Below the pieces are notes generated by a model. The model saw only the letters and a list, made by a program, of their open reading frames with translations. It was not told the origin of the DNA and searched no databases. Source: Segatella buccae ATCC 33574 (GTDB taxonomy: Bacteria; Bacteroidota; Bacteroidia; Bacteroidales; Bacteroidaceae). From it: DNA of 61,816 nucleotides. The stretch lies in the NCBI RefSeq assembly GCF_000184945.1, contig NZ_GL586311.1, forward strand, positions 1,651,684 to 1,713,499, given 5' to 3'. Below, one piece after another: positions 1-8,889 of this stretch (position 1 is its first letter; every line of letters begins with the position of its first letter). Position numbers and translations under genes: made by a program.

Positions 1-280
1 TAGCCAGCAGCATGATGCAGGCGTCGTTCGAAGGAAAAAGTGTATGGAAGACTGGTGACTTGAGCCTATTGTCGTCAGCTGCAAGCTATGGCATTGGAAA
101 AATATTCAAAGGGGCAGCTGCAACTTTTGGCAAAGAGCTGTTGCGTGCAGGAGCCCACGGCTTGGCGGCGTTGGTGTTGTCCCAGGAACGATTGTTGGCG
201 GTGCCATAGGAGGGGTAGTCGGAACTTTTGGTGGCGGTTGGTTAGGTACAAGAACTGTGGATATAATTTATGGAATGTAA
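1..280 (+). pseudogene. 3' end of an Rhs/polymorphic-toxin-like gene, frameshifted
   Basis: The left edge of the window is open in the frame beginning at base 3. That frame reads ASYGIGKIFKG, then FGKELLRAGAHG, a pattern I associate with C-terminal parts of Bacteroidota Rhs-like polymorphic toxins. It then runs into a stop at 207-209. One base shift near 161-166 continues as a glycine-rich tail (VPGTIVGGAIGGVVG, then GWLGTRTVDIIYG) ending at the stop at 278-280. That tail looks like a glycine-zipper membrane segment of such effectors. I infer a one-base frameshift in a gene whose body lies outside the window, so it is probably inactive. Family assignment is by motif resemblance only. A sequencing error or an unrelated glycine-rich protein cannot be excluded. 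Confidence 0.45.
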
Positions 281-292
281 ATGTAGGTGTAA

Positions 293-853
293 ATGATAAA
301 CAGCAATAATTTTGAATATTTTTTAAACGCCATACATTATTGTCTTTGGATCGGTGATATGACATTTGGCGATTTTATGGGGAGGGTAGTCAATATACTA
401 CTTTCTCCCATACCCAAGTATCTCTTTACGAAAGAATATAAAAAGAAATATTATGAGCGTCGGCAAAGAGAACAAAAAAATATAGATAAGTTTTTCTATG
501 ACGAAGAATATGGTTATCATATCGGTTGGGCCCACCATTGGTTTGGTTATTTTTATTCTTGTTATCCGGCTTTTTTGTCATTTATATTACTTGGTATCGT
601 TTTCCGATACTTTGGAAAGGTAAGTTTCCTTGTAATTATATTGACAGTGGCTATTCCCGTTGGAATTTTCTATATTCCAGCCTACCAATCTGTTTTTAGT
701 AAAGATCGCTATCTGAAATACTTCAAGCAGTTTGAAAAAAAAGACAAGCCATGGCATCAGAAGTGGAAAAGGATAACAATTCTGTTCTGTATTGGTGCTA
801 TAGCTACAGTGTTTTTGGGGATTGTGGCCATGTGGGGGGTCTTGCTACTATAA
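293..853 (+). CDS. Hypothetical membrane protein, possible immunity protein
   Basis: The product is 186 residues and I do not recognise its family. The first 90 residues are polar, aromatic and lysine-rich. Two hydrophobic segments (about residues 90-127) form a hairpin, and a third lies at the C-terminus (about 163-186). The gene starts 12 bases after the end of the broken toxin-like gene and its base composition is clearly more AT-rich than the genes from 1544 onward. A small integral membrane protein directly after a polymorphic toxin is the usual place for an immunity protein, so that role is inferred from position only. The chosen start is the first ATG of the frame. No strong ribosome-binding site is visible, as is common in Bacteroidota. 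Confidence 0.6.
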   Translation: MINSNNFEYFLNAIHYCLWIGDMTFGDFMGRVVNILLSPIPKYLFTKEYKKKYYERRQREQKNIDKFFYDEEYGYHIGWAHHWFGYFYSCYPAFLSFILLGIVFRYFGKVSFLVIILTVAIPVGIFYIPAYQSVFSKDRYLKYFKQFEKKDKPWHQKWKRITILFCIGAIATVFLGIVAMWGVLLL

Positions 854-890
854 TCAGGGCTACGAACTGAACCACGAGAAAGAGAAGATA

Positions 891-1256
891 ATGGAAAATG
901 GTACGGTAAATGCTATTTGGCTTATAATTTGTGTTGTGGCAAGCAGTGCCAGCCTGTTAATGAATTTCTTTTATCGACCTTACATCTATGGTAATCATCT
1001 GTTTGATTATCATATAGCGGATTCTTATTCCAATTTCCTTGCAGTTCCTGCGTGTTTAGGATTGGTATATACTTTTCGACCAGCACCTTTCTGTAGATTT
1101 TTAAAAGATGTTATAGCAGTAGTTCTCTTTTTTATCGTATATGAATTTTTAAATTATCCCCATCAGGATATATTTGATATGCTGGCTTCCCTATTAAGTG
1201 GAGGGTGTGTATTCTTGCTTTGTAAATATTTCCGGAATTATCTTTTTATAGTGTGA
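891..1256 (+). CDS. Hypothetical small membrane protein
   Basis: This is a 121-residue protein if started at the ATG at 891, which follows a purine-rich stretch (gagaaagagaag). An upstream ATG at 822 would overlap the preceding gene by 32 bases and add 23 polar residues, so I prefer 891. Hydrophobic segments at about 6-25, 51-66, 75-91 and 99-121 suggest four membrane passes. A conserved-looking block RPYIYGNHLFDYHIADS sits between the first two. I know similar Bacteroidota membrane proteins without assigned function. It shares the AT-rich composition of its upstream neighbour and may belong to the same toxin/immunity cassette. The 287 bases that follow (1257-1543) hold no gene or recognisable signal. 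Confidence 0.55.
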   Translation: MENGTVNAIWLIICVVASSASLLMNFFYRPYIYGNHLFDYHIADSYSNFLAVPACLGLVYTFRPAPFCRFLKDVIAVVLFFIVYEFLNYPHQDIFDMLASLLSGGCVFLLCKYFRNYLFIV

Positions 1257-1543
1257 GAGGCGGCATTTGTTCTGATAGGCCGTTTACAGCTTCATTGTTG
1301 TAAGAGCGTCTTTCGCCTTAATCTTATGAGATAATGCCATATTGTATGCCACTGTCTAAACACACGATGAGTAGTGGCTGTCGATAGTCTCCGTAAGAAA
1401 TCCTGATTGATTTTCTTCTAAATAAATGTTAAACTCGGAAATCTCATAGGGGTTTTTCTCATCTTCCGTGTTTAAGTATCAGACAGCAGAAGGAAGAACT
1501 CACGTCGATGCCTTGTGCATGGGGCGTAAATAGATAAAGAGGT

Positions 1544-3025
1544 ATGAAGTTTAACGAAACAGTGATGAAAAAGCTGGTACACTCACTCACCGAGGGTGAG
1601 GGTGCTCCGGCTTTCTGCATAGAAGACGAGTTTTACAGCTATTGGGAACTGGCTGCATGTGTGGCCCGAATCAGAGGGGCACTGCGCCGGGTGGACGAGA
1701 AATACATCGGTCTTGTGGCCAATGACGACTTGGAGACTTACGCCTCCATCTTTGCCCTCTGGATGGAAGGCAAGTGCTACGTGCCCCTCCACCCGCTGCA
1801 ACCCCTTGGCCGCTGCCTCGACATAGTGGGGCAGGTGGGCATGAAGACGATTCTCGACTCGAGTGAAGAGACACGATATGAGGGCTGTCACGTGGTGATG
1901 ACGCGCACGCTGGAAGATGGCGATGCGCTGACCGACAAGCCCGTAGAGTGCGCCGACAGCGAGACGGCCTATATCCTCTTCACCTCAGGCACCACCGGAC
2001 GGCCCAAGGGGGTACCCATCACGCGAGGCAACGTGGCCGCTTTCATGGAAGCCTTTGAGGCACTGGGCATGGAAATCGGGCCGGACGACCGCTGCTTGCA
2101 GATGTTCGACCTCACGTTCGACCTCTCCGTGCAGTCTTATCTCATTCCCGTCTTGGCCGGTGCCTGCACCTACACCGTGGCCCCCAACCGCATAAAATAT
2201 CAGGCCGTGTTTGAGCTGTTGGATGAATACCGGCTCACGTTTGCCATGATGGTGCCATCGGTGATACACTATCTGCGCCCCTACATGGACGAGATAGACG
2301 TGCCCGAAATGCGCTATTCGCTTTTTGCCGGCGAGGGACTGCCCGTAGACGACACCGAGTGCTGGAGCCGAAGTGTGCCCTGTGCCGAGGTGTGGAACGT
2401 GTACGGGCCCACGGAAGACACCATCTACTGCACCGCCTATCGCTATGAGCGCGAGGAGGAATGTAAGGCTGTGAACGGCATCATGAGCATCGGACGGCCC
2501 ATGAAAGATGTAGACACATTGATTGTTGATGTAGATTGCAAGGTTGTCGGGACCGGCGAGCGGGGCGAACTCTGCTTGGCCGGTCCGCAACTGACACCCG
2601 GCTACTGGCATGACGAGGAGAAAAACCGCCAAGCCTTCTTTCTGCTCGACGGCAAACGATATTACCGCACGGGCGACATCTGCTCCGTAGATGCTGACGG
2701 CGACATTGCCTACTATGGGCGGAAGGATTCGCAAATCAAGATTCAGGGTTTCCGCATCGAGTTGAGCGAAATAGAGTGCGTGGCGAGGAAGTTCTTCCAC
2801 GACGAGGCTGCCGTGGTGGCCCTGCCGGTGTATGATGCCCGCAAGAACTGTTCGATCAGTCTGGCCGTGGAGACCCGCGACCACGACTGTGGTGACAACC
2901 TGATGAAGCACATGAAGGCGTTGCTGCCCACCTATATGTTGCCACAGACCATCCACTTCCTTGACCGTTTCCCGCTGAACGTGAACAACAAAATCGACCG
3001 GAAGAAGATAGCGCAAATGGTGTGA
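1544..3025 (+). CDS. dltA: DltA-like amino-acid adenylating ligase (AMP-binding enzyme)
   Basis: The 493-residue protein is a member of the ANL adenylate-forming superfamily and best resembles D-alanine-carrier protein ligase. Visible core motifs are the P-loop YILFTSGTTGRPKG (about 143-156), YGPTEDTIY (about 287-295), YRTGD (374-378), GRKDSQIKIQGFRIEL (about 392-407) and the C-terminal lysine motif NVNNKIDRKK. It would activate an amino acid with ATP and load it on the carrier protein encoded at 3132. It heads a four-gene operon whose order (ligase, carrier, MBOAT, secreted SGNH-like protein) parallels dlt operons. The Dlt system classically D-alanylates teichoic acid, which this lineage lacks, so the true acyl group and acceptor are unknown. 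A single stand-alone adenylation domain of this length argues against an NRPS. Confidence 0.8.
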   Translation: MKFNETVMKKLVHSLTEGEGAPAFCIEDEFYSYWELAACVARIRGALRRVDEKYIGLVANDDLETYASIFALWMEGKCYVPLHPLQPLGRCLDIVGQVGMKTILDSSEETRYEGCHVVMTRTLEDGDALTDKPVECADSETAYILFTSGTTGRPKGVPITRGNVAAFMEAFEALGMEIGPDDRCLQMFDLTFDLSVQSYLIPVLAGACTYTVAPNRIKYQAVFELLDEYRLTFAMMVPSVIHYLRPYMDEIDVPEMRYSLFAGEGLPVDDTECWSRSVPCAEVWNVYGPTEDTIYCTAYRYEREEECKAVNGIMSIGRPMKDVDTLIVDVDCKVVGTGERGELCLAGPQLTPGYWHDEEKNRQAFFLLDGKRYYRTGDICSVDADGDIAYYGRKDSQIKIQGFRIELSEIECVARKFFHDEAAVVALPVYDARKNCSISLAVETRDHDCGDNLMKHMKALLPTYMLPQTIHFLDRFPLNVNNKIDRKKIAQMV

Positions 3026-3131
3026 GGTGGAAGACATCCTCCACACACACTCGCGTTAAGAGAATGACTGACATTTCCCTCAACCACACAAAGAACAAAA
3101 CTTAAAAGAAGAACAAATAAACAACAGATAA

Positions 3132-3377
3132 ATGGAAAGAAAAGAAATCATGGCCGAGCTGGAGAAAATCTTTGCTGAGGCCTTGCAGGAAGAACAAGTG
3201 ACACTGACCGACGAAACCACTGCTGCCGATGTGGAGGGATGGGACTCGGTGTCGAACATGATTATCATCAGCGAGGTGGAGAAGCACTTCGGGTTGAAAC
3301 TGAAATTGCGCGAGATTATACGCATGAAGAATGTGGGCGCACTGTGCGACCTGATAGTGGAAAAGACCAATAAATAG
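3132..3377 (+). CDS. Acyl/aminoacyl carrier protein (DltC-like)
   Basis: The 81-residue acidic protein has the helical carrier-protein fold. The motif GWDSVSNM at residues 36-43 carries the serine (S39) expected to receive the 4'-phosphopantetheine arm. The W-D-S form is typical of DltC-type and related D-alanyl or specialised carriers rather than fatty-acid AcpP, which usually reads DSLD. It lies 106 bases after the ligase and 16 bases before the MBOAT gene, so it is probably the carrier charged by the former and used by the latter. It needs a phosphopantetheinyl transferase, which is not in this window. No obvious alternative start exists. Confidence 0.85.
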   Translation: MERKEIMAELEKIFAEALQEEQVTLTDETTAADVEGWDSVSNMIIISEVEKHFGLKLKLREIIRMKNVGALCDLIVEKTNK

Positions 3378-3393
3378 AAACCGGACAACTCGC

Positions 3394-4764
3394 ATGGAGT
3401 TTCTCTCGATTCCTTTTGTGGTGTGCCTTGTGCTCACCTTTGTGCTCTACTATATGCGCACCGGCCGCCGTTGGCAACATGGCGTGTTGCTCTTGGCCAG
3501 TTGTGTGTTTATAGGCTACTATCATTTGGTCTATCTGCTGTTTGCTTTAGGTATCACGCTCCTGACCTTTTATGCCGGCCTGTGGCTTCACCGCAAGCGT
3601 GACACCCGTCTGGCTTCGTGGATATTCGGCGGTTCGGTGGGTGCGCTCGTCGGCATCTGGCTCGTGGCCCGCTACTGGTCGCCGCTCTTCCCGCTGGGCA
3701 TTTCGTTCTATACTTTTCAGGCCCTGTCCTATTTGATAGAGATATACTGGGACGAAGAACCCGAACGCAGTTTGCCTGACTTCACACTCTACATGCTGCT
3801 CTTCATGAAATTTCTCTCCGGGCCCATTGAGCGCGGTTTCGATCTCCTGCCGCAGTTGAAGGCCGGCAAGGCATTCAGCTACGATAGGGTGGTAGACGGC
3901 ATGAAGGTGGTAGCGTGGGGAGCTTTTCTCAAACTGGTGATTGCCGACCGCATAGCCCCTTCGCTCGACGGGGTGTTCGACGCTCCCCGGGTGGCTTCGG
4001 GCATGCAGTTGCTCACGGCCACGATGCTCTATCCCATCCAACTCTATGCCGACTTTGCCGGATACACCTGCATGGCCATCGGCTTCGGGCAGATGTTCGG
4101 TTTCCGATTGTCACCCAATTTCAACCGCCCGTTCCTCTCGCAAACCACCGGTGAATTGTGGCGGCGGTGGCACATCTCGCTCTCTTTCTGGGTGCGCGAC
4201 TATGTGTTCATGCCCCTCTCGGCCGAATTGCGCAACTGGGGGCGGTGGGGTGTCTACGCCACGCTGCTCGTCACGTTTGTCGTGATAGGCGTGTGGCACG
4301 GGGCCGGATGGACTTTTGCCCTCTACGGACTGTTCCAAGGTGTCGTGGTGTGCTATGAGACGATGGCAGGGAAGTGGCGTGGTCGGATGCTCGGTCTGCT
4401 GCCCCACGGGCTGTCGGCACTGCTCATGCAACTGCGCACCTACCTGCTCTTTGCCCTCTCGCTGCTCTTCTTCAGAGTGGCGAAGGTGGAAGACACCTTT
4501 TATATATACCGCCATCTGCTCGACGGTTTCAATACCAACATCAAGGAATTGCGTTTGGGGCTGACCGACTTCTACTGGATAGTCTTTGCCGTGGCCGTGG
4601 TGATGATGTTTGCCGGGGAGCAACTCAATGGGCGTTTCGATCTCAAAGCGTGGTCGTGCAGCCGGCCGGCATGGTTGCGATGGTCAATGTATGTAGGCAC
4701 CGTGGTACTCATATTCCTTTTTGGGGCTTTCGGTGTGGAGAACTTTATCTATATTCAATTCTGA
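3394..4764 (+). CDS. MBOAT-family membrane O-acyltransferase (DltB/AlgI-like)
   Basis: The 456-residue polytopic membrane protein carries MBOAT hallmarks: RRWHISLSFWVRDY (about 257-270) and the invariant catalytic histidine in GVWHGAGW (H302). Many hydrophobic segments span the length, as in DltB and AlgI (about 400-500 residues). In DltB the enzyme takes the acyl group from the carrier protein on the cytoplasmic face and passes it across the membrane. Placement between the carrier gene and an SGNH-like exported protein supports the same role here. The acceptor cannot be told from the sequence; a surface glycan, lipopolysaccharide or peptidoglycan are all possible. Confidence 0.88.
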   Translation: MEFLSIPFVVCLVLTFVLYYMRTGRRWQHGVLLLASCVFIGYYHLVYLLFALGITLLTFYAGLWLHRKRDTRLASWIFGGSVGALVGIWLVARYWSPLFPLGISFYTFQALSYLIEIYWDEEPERSLPDFTLYMLLFMKFLSGPIERGFDLLPQLKAGKAFSYDRVVDGMKVVAWGAFLKLVIADRIAPSLDGVFDAPRVASGMQLLTATMLYPIQLYADFAGYTCMAIGFGQMFGFRLSPNFNRPFLSQTTGELWRRWHISLSFWVRDYVFMPLSAELRNWGRWGVYATLLVTFVVIGVWHGAGWTFALYGLFQGVVVCYETMAGKWRGRMLGLLPHGLSALLMQLRTYLLFALSLLFFRVAKVEDTFYIYRHLLDGFNTNIKELRLGLTDFYWIVFAVAVVMMFAGEQLNGRFDLKAWSCSRPAWLRWSMYVGTVVLIFLFGAFGVENFIYIQF

Positions 4765-4771
4765 AACAGGC

Positions 4772-5782
4772 ATGAAACAGCATAAAACCATACACCGATT
4801 CTATTTTAGGTGCGCTCTGTTGGCACTGCCGTTTCTCCTGTTGGGAGTGCTCTATGTGGTGGAAGACCCCTTCATGGTGTTGCGCCGCTATGCCGACTAT
4901 GACCATCCCAAGGTGTGCCAGAGTGAGGGCACAGTAAGCTGGCTCAAGTATAAAGCCAATCGCGACAGTATGCACTACGATTCGTTTATCATGGGCTCGT
5001 CGTGTACGAAGGCTTTTTCTACAGCCGACTGGAACCAATATATCCACGGCCGTCCGTTCCGCATGTTTTGCAACAACGAAGGGGTGGCCGACCTTTGCCA
5101 GAAGCTTGAGGCTCTCGACCGGCAGCCTCATCAGCCCATCCGCCACCTGCTCATTGTGTGTGAAGACCGCTTCTTTGTCAATGCCGACGTGCAAAACGAT
5201 GTGATGCACGTGATGCCGCCGGAGGTGTCTGGACTGGGCGGGCCGGCCTATCAGGCCATCTTCATGCAAGGTTTTTTCAGTCCCATGTTCTTGGGAAAAT
5301 ACCTCAAGTATCAGCTCACGGGGCACTACGAACCTTCGATGAACGGTGTGATCAACCCGTTCGGACAAACGCACACGCGCTACACCAACGATGCCGTGTT
5401 GCCCGACGAACGGAAGATAGCCCGTATGGGCGAGGATTTTTGGCAGAGTGACCATTGGCGCATGGAAAGACGGCGGCACGGGGTGCGCACGGAGAGTCCG
5501 CGCACGATATACAGCGGACAGTTGGCAACGCTGCAACGCATCCGCCGCATCTGCCGGAAGCACCGTACGGATGTCAGATTGGTCATCGGGCCCATGTACA
5601 ACGGCCCGGCGATGAACCGCGAAGATGTGCGTATCTTGCGCAGTCTATTCGGCGAAAAAAAGGTATTGGATGCCTCTGACAGTGCCCATGCCTATCTGTC
5701 GGACTATCACAACTTCTATGACGGGGCGCACTATCGCGTCGGTATCGGAAAGAAATTGCTCAGAGAGTTATATTGTATATAG
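4772..5782 (+). CDS. Membrane-anchored SGNH-like protein, DltD-like partner of the MBOAT enzyme
   Basis: I use the ATG at 4772, seven bases after the MBOAT stop; an upstream ATG at 4721 would overlap that gene. The 336-residue product has an N-terminal hydrophobic anchor (about 13-30) and an exported body. FIMGSSCTKAF (about 72-82) supplies a GxS-type block I serine, and YDGAHYR near the C-terminus gives the D317-x-x-H320 block typical of SGNH/GDSL esterases and acyltransferases. In dlt and alginate acetylation systems an SGNH-type protein (DltD, AlgX/AlgJ) finishes transfer to the acceptor outside the membrane. Overall identity to any named family is not evident, so the role is inferred from motifs and operon position. 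Confidence 0.65.
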   Translation: MKQHKTIHRFYFRCALLALPFLLLGVLYVVEDPFMVLRRYADYDHPKVCQSEGTVSWLKYKANRDSMHYDSFIMGSSCTKAFSTADWNQYIHGRPFRMFCNNEGVADLCQKLEALDRQPHQPIRHLLIVCEDRFFVNADVQNDVMHVMPPEVSGLGGPAYQAIFMQGFFSPMFLGKYLKYQLTGHYEPSMNGVINPFGQTHTRYTNDAVLPDERKIARMGEDFWQSDHWRMERRRHGVRTESPRTIYSGQLATLQRIRRICRKHRTDVRLVIGPMYNGPAMNREDVRILRSLFGEKKVLDASDSAHAYLSDYHNFYDGAHYRVGIGKKLLRELYCI

Positions 5783-5848
5783 TGATTATGATCGGATTGG
5801 ATCTATGTGAATAGGTCTGTTCCCACTTATGTTTGTTCCAATTTTTTT

Positions 5849-5884
5849 AAACTCCCGCTGTCGGTTTTGAGACAGTGGGAGTTT
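5849..5884 (+). terminator. Intrinsic terminator of the Dlt-like operon
   Basis: A 14-bp stem (5849-5862 pairs with 5871-5884, one G-T wobble) closes an 8-base loop and is followed by a T-rich stretch (gctttt). It lies 67 bases beyond the last gene of the operon. Confidence 0.75.
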
Positions 5885-5954
5885 GCTTTTGTCTGCGGTG
5901 ATGGTGGAGGCTGTGTGGTGGGAGAGAAGTCCGGCGGGTGTGGAGCAAAGAAAA

Positions 5955-5980
5955 AGGCGTGTCCGCTGTCGGACACGCCT
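5955..5980 (-). terminator. Intrinsic terminator of the etfBA / acyl-CoA dehydrogenase operon
   Basis: A perfect 11-bp stem (5955-5965 with 5970-5980) has a four-base loop. On the reverse strand it is followed by TTTTCTTT. It sits 59 bases past the dehydrogenase stop. Confidence 0.8.
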
Positions 5981-6038
5981 GATGGGTGAGTTGGCTTTTT
6001 GCGGTCTTTCAATGACGAGAGGCCGCGATAGGCGTTTC

Positions 6039-7772
6039 TTATTCGCCTGCTTCGGCTTCTTGCTCTACGGCACGGAAAGACGGAAGGTCTTCAGCCTTGA
6101 AGTTGTTCACGTAGGCGGCTTTGCCGAGAACGTTCTCTTCCGCCATGCGGACGTACACCTCGGCACTCTTTCCGAAGAGTTCGGGGGCACGCGAAGCGTC
6201 GTCGATGATGAGCAGCGACATGATGATTTCGGTCGTCATGTCGTAGAGGCGGCGACCGAGGAAATCGTGCAACTCTTGGTTGTCGGCCTCTTTCACATGG
6301 TTGACAGCCTCCTCGTAGAGAGCCACCAACTTGGCTACGCGGCTCCGGAGCGGTTGCAGACTGTCACAAACGGGGGCTTCGAGCATCTCCTTGATGATGG
6401 AGAGGTAGGTGCCATTGGTGATGTAGCGGATGGCGGCAACCACCTGAAGCTGTGTCGTGCCTTCATAGATGGAGAAAATGCGGGCGTCGCGGAACAGTCG
6501 CTGACTCTTATACTCCATGATGAAGCCCGACCCGCCGTGGATGCTGATGGCATCGTAGGCGTTCTGGTTGGCATATTCAGAGTTCATGCCCTTTGCCAGT
6601 GGCGTGAACGCATCGGCCAGACGATTGTATTTTTTCATCTCTGCACGCTCCTCGGCATCGAGCTTGCGGTCGCGTGAGATGTCTTCCAGAGCTTTGTAGA
6701 TGTCCACGTAGCGGGCGGTTTGGTAGAGCAGTGAGCGGCCTGCGTCAAGTTTGGCTTTCATGCGAGAAAGCATATCGTAGACGGCAGGGAAGTGGATGAT
6801 CTTCTGTCCGAACTGCGCACGCTCTTTGGCATAGGCCAGTCCTTCGTTGTAAGCCTCCTGTTCTACACCCACACTTTGGGCGGCAATGCCCAGTCGGGCA
6901 CCGTTCATCAGTGCCATGACATACTTGATGAGGCCCATGCGTGTGTTGCCGCAAAGTTCGGCCTTGGCATTCTTGTAGACCAGTTCGCAGGTAGGCGAAC
7001 CGTGGATGCCGAGCTTGTTCTCGATGTGGCGCACGTTTACGCCGCCATCACGTTTGTCATAGATGAACATGGACAGGCCGCGCCCGTCTTTGGTTCCTTC
7101 TTCGGAGCGGGCCAGAACGAGGTGGATGTCGGAGTCTCCGTTGGTGATGAAACGCTTCACGCCGTTTAGCCGCCAGCAGTTTTCTGCCTCGTCGAAAGTC
7201 GCTTTCAGCATCACGCGCTGCAAGTCAGAGCCGGCATCGGGCTCGGTCAAGTCCATCGACATGGTTTCTCCGGCACAGATGCGGGGGATGTACTTCTTGC
7301 ACTGTTCTTCGGAACCGAACTCATAGAGGGTGTCAATACAACTCTGAAGACTCCAGATGTTCTGAAATCCACCGTCGGCAGCGGCAATGATTTCACTCAA
7401 CATGGAGAAAGTGACATTGGGCAGGTTCAGTCCGCCGTAGCGGCGCGGCATGGAAACGCCCCAAAGTCCGGCCTTGCGGGTGGCATCGATGTTCTCAACG
7501 GTCTTGCCGGCATAGATCATGCGCCCGTTCTCAAGATGCGGGCCTTCCAGATCAACGGCCTCTGCATTGGGTTCAATGATATTGGCTGCCACATCGCCTG
7601 TGATGTCAAGGATGCGCTTATAGTTCTCGATGGCATCCTCATAATTTACGGGAGCATCTTCAAATTGGTCTTTGTCTGCATAGTTGCGCTCTTTGAGATC
7701 AACGATGCGCTTCATCAACGGATGGTTCAGGTGGAACGCTATCTCCGGATGGTCGGTATAGTAATTTGCCAT
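6039..7772 (-). CDS. Acyl-CoA dehydrogenase with C-terminal extension
   Basis: The product is 577 residues from the ATG at 7772 (MANYYTDHPE). The open frame extends further upstream but only through a C/G-rich intergenic repeat. It carries the middle-domain motif SMDLTEPDAGSD (about 172-183), the IHGGSGF motif (about 411-417) and the probable catalytic glutamate E437 in IYEGTTQLQ. About 130 residues beyond the core match the extended dehydrogenases often paired with their own electron-transfer flavoprotein. It would oxidise an acyl-CoA to enoyl-CoA using FAD and pass electrons to EtfAB, encoded just upstream on the same strand. Substrate chain length cannot be told. Confidence 0.9.
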   Translation of the reverse strand: MANYYTDHPEIAFHLNHPLMKRIVDLKERNYADKDQFEDAPVNYEDAIENYKRILDITGDVAANIIEPNAEAVDLEGPHLENGRMIYAGKTVENIDATRKAGLWGVSMPRRYGGLNLPNVTFSMLSEIIAAADGGFQNIWSLQSCIDTLYEFGSEEQCKKYIPRICAGETMSMDLTEPDAGSDLQRVMLKATFDEAENCWRLNGVKRFITNGDSDIHLVLARSEEGTKDGRGLSMFIYDKRDGGVNVRHIENKLGIHGSPTCELVYKNAKAELCGNTRMGLIKYVMALMNGARLGIAAQSVGVEQEAYNEGLAYAKERAQFGQKIIHFPAVYDMLSRMKAKLDAGRSLLYQTARYVDIYKALEDISRDRKLDAEERAEMKKYNRLADAFTPLAKGMNSEYANQNAYDAISIHGGSGFIMEYKSQRLFRDARIFSIYEGTTQLQVVAAIRYITNGTYLSIIKEMLEAPVCDSLQPLRSRVAKLVALYEEAVNHVKEADNQELHDFLGRRLYDMTTEIIMSLLIIDDASRAPELFGKSAEVYVRMAEENVLGKAAYVNNFKAEDLPSFRAVEQEAEAGE

Positions 7773-7791
7773 AGTTGTTTTAAAAGCCTTA

Positions 7792-7854
7792 TCCCCGTCC
7801 CCTCTCCGAGGGGGAGAAGGGAGTGAACGGCCTTGTGGGAAGGCCGGGGAGGAG
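7792..7854. repeat. C/G-rich palindromic intergenic repeat inside the etf operon
   Basis: The 94-base gap between etfA and the dehydrogenase gene is filled by a C/G-rich element with two adjacent hairpins: CCCCTC facing GAGGGG near 7799-7815, and CGGCCTT facing AAGGCCG at 7828-7846. A T-rich tract follows on the plus strand. The style (C-run, G-run mirror blocks) resembles the element at 27323-27366, so both may belong to one dispersed family. Its effect on the operon is unknown. Confidence 0.55.
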
Positions 7855-7866
7855 TTTTTTATTTTT

Positions 7867-8889
7867 TTACTTACTATTCTGCTTATAATACTTAATGAGT
7901 TTCGGAACAACGTCTTCTACAGTTCCGTTGATCACATAGTCGGCAATTTGGTTGATGGGGGCATCAGGATCGCTATTGATGGAAATGATGATGCCCGAGT
8001 CCTGCATACCGGCGATGTGCTGTATCTGTCCGGAGATGCCACAGGCAATATACACCTTGGGATGAACTGTTACGCCCGTTTGGCCAATCTGCCGGTCGTG
8101 GTCGATCCAGCCCGCATCCACAGCGGCACGGCTGGCTCCCACCTCTCCGTGGAGTTCCTTTGCCAGTTGGAAGAGCTTGTCGAATCCTTCCTTACTGCCC
8201 ACGCCGTAACCTCCAGCGACGACGATGGGAGCACCTTTCAGGTTGTGCTTGGCTGCCTCTACATGCCGATCGATGACCTTCACTACATAGTCAGCTGTGG
8301 GCACATATTTGGCTGTGTCGGCATAAACCACTTCTCCTTTGGCTTTACCCTCGTAAAGGGCTTTCTGCATGACACCCGAACGCACGGTAGCCATTTGTGG
8401 GCGATGGTCGGGATTGACAATAGTGGCAACGATGTTGCCCCCGAAAGCCGGACGAATCTGATAGAGCAGATTTTCATAGTGCTTACCGGTTTTCTTTTCG
8501 TCGTAGTCTCCTATTTCCAGTTGTGTGCAGTCGGCTGTGAGTCCGCTGGTCAGTGACGAACTCACACGCGGGCCGAGATCTCGCCCGATAACTGTTGCCC
8601 CCATGAGGCAAATTTGCGGTTTCTCCTCTTTGAAGAGGTTGACGAGAATGTCGGTATGGGGAGCGGAAGTGTATGGGAACAACCCTTCCGCATCGAAAAC
8701 AAACAATTTATCCACACCGTAAGGGAGAACCTGCTCCTCCACTTGACCTTTGATGCCTGTTCCGGCAACAATGGCATGGAGTTCCACACCCAGTTCGTTG
8801 GCGAGCTTGCGGCCCTTGGTGAGCAGTTCTTGAGATACTTCGGCAACGGAAGTGCCTTCGATCTCGCAATATACAAATACGTTATTCAT
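7867..8889 (-). CDS. etfA: Electron transfer flavoprotein alpha subunit
   Basis: The 340-residue protein has the ETF alpha N-terminal domain (MNNVFVYCEIEGTSVAEVSQE) and the C-terminal FAD-binding domain. Recognisable FAD signatures are GGYGVGSKEGF, GASRAAVDAGW, the QIGQTGVTVHPKVYIACGISG block and the SINSDPDAPI segment. With EtfB it accepts electrons from an acyl-CoA dehydrogenase and passes them to an acceptor oxidoreductase. It is the middle gene of the three-gene operon; etfB ends 24 bases before it and the dehydrogenase follows after a 94-base repeat-containing gap. Confidence 0.95.
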   Translation of the reverse strand: MNNVFVYCEIEGTSVAEVSQELLTKGRKLANELGVELHAIVAGTGIKGQVEEQVLPYGVDKLFVFDAEGLFPYTSAPHTDILVNLFKEEKPQICLMGATVIGRDLGPRVSSSLTSGLTADCTQLEIGDYDEKKTGKHYENLLYQIRPAFGGNIVATIVNPDHRPQMATVRSGVMQKALYEGKAKGEVVYADTAKYVPTADYVVKVIDRHVEAAKHNLKGAPIVVAGGYGVGSKEGFDKLFQLAKELHGEVGASRAAVDAGWIDHDRQIGQTGVTVHPKVYIACGISGQIQHIAGMQDSGIIISINSDPDAPINQIADYVINGTVEDVVPKLIKYYKQNSK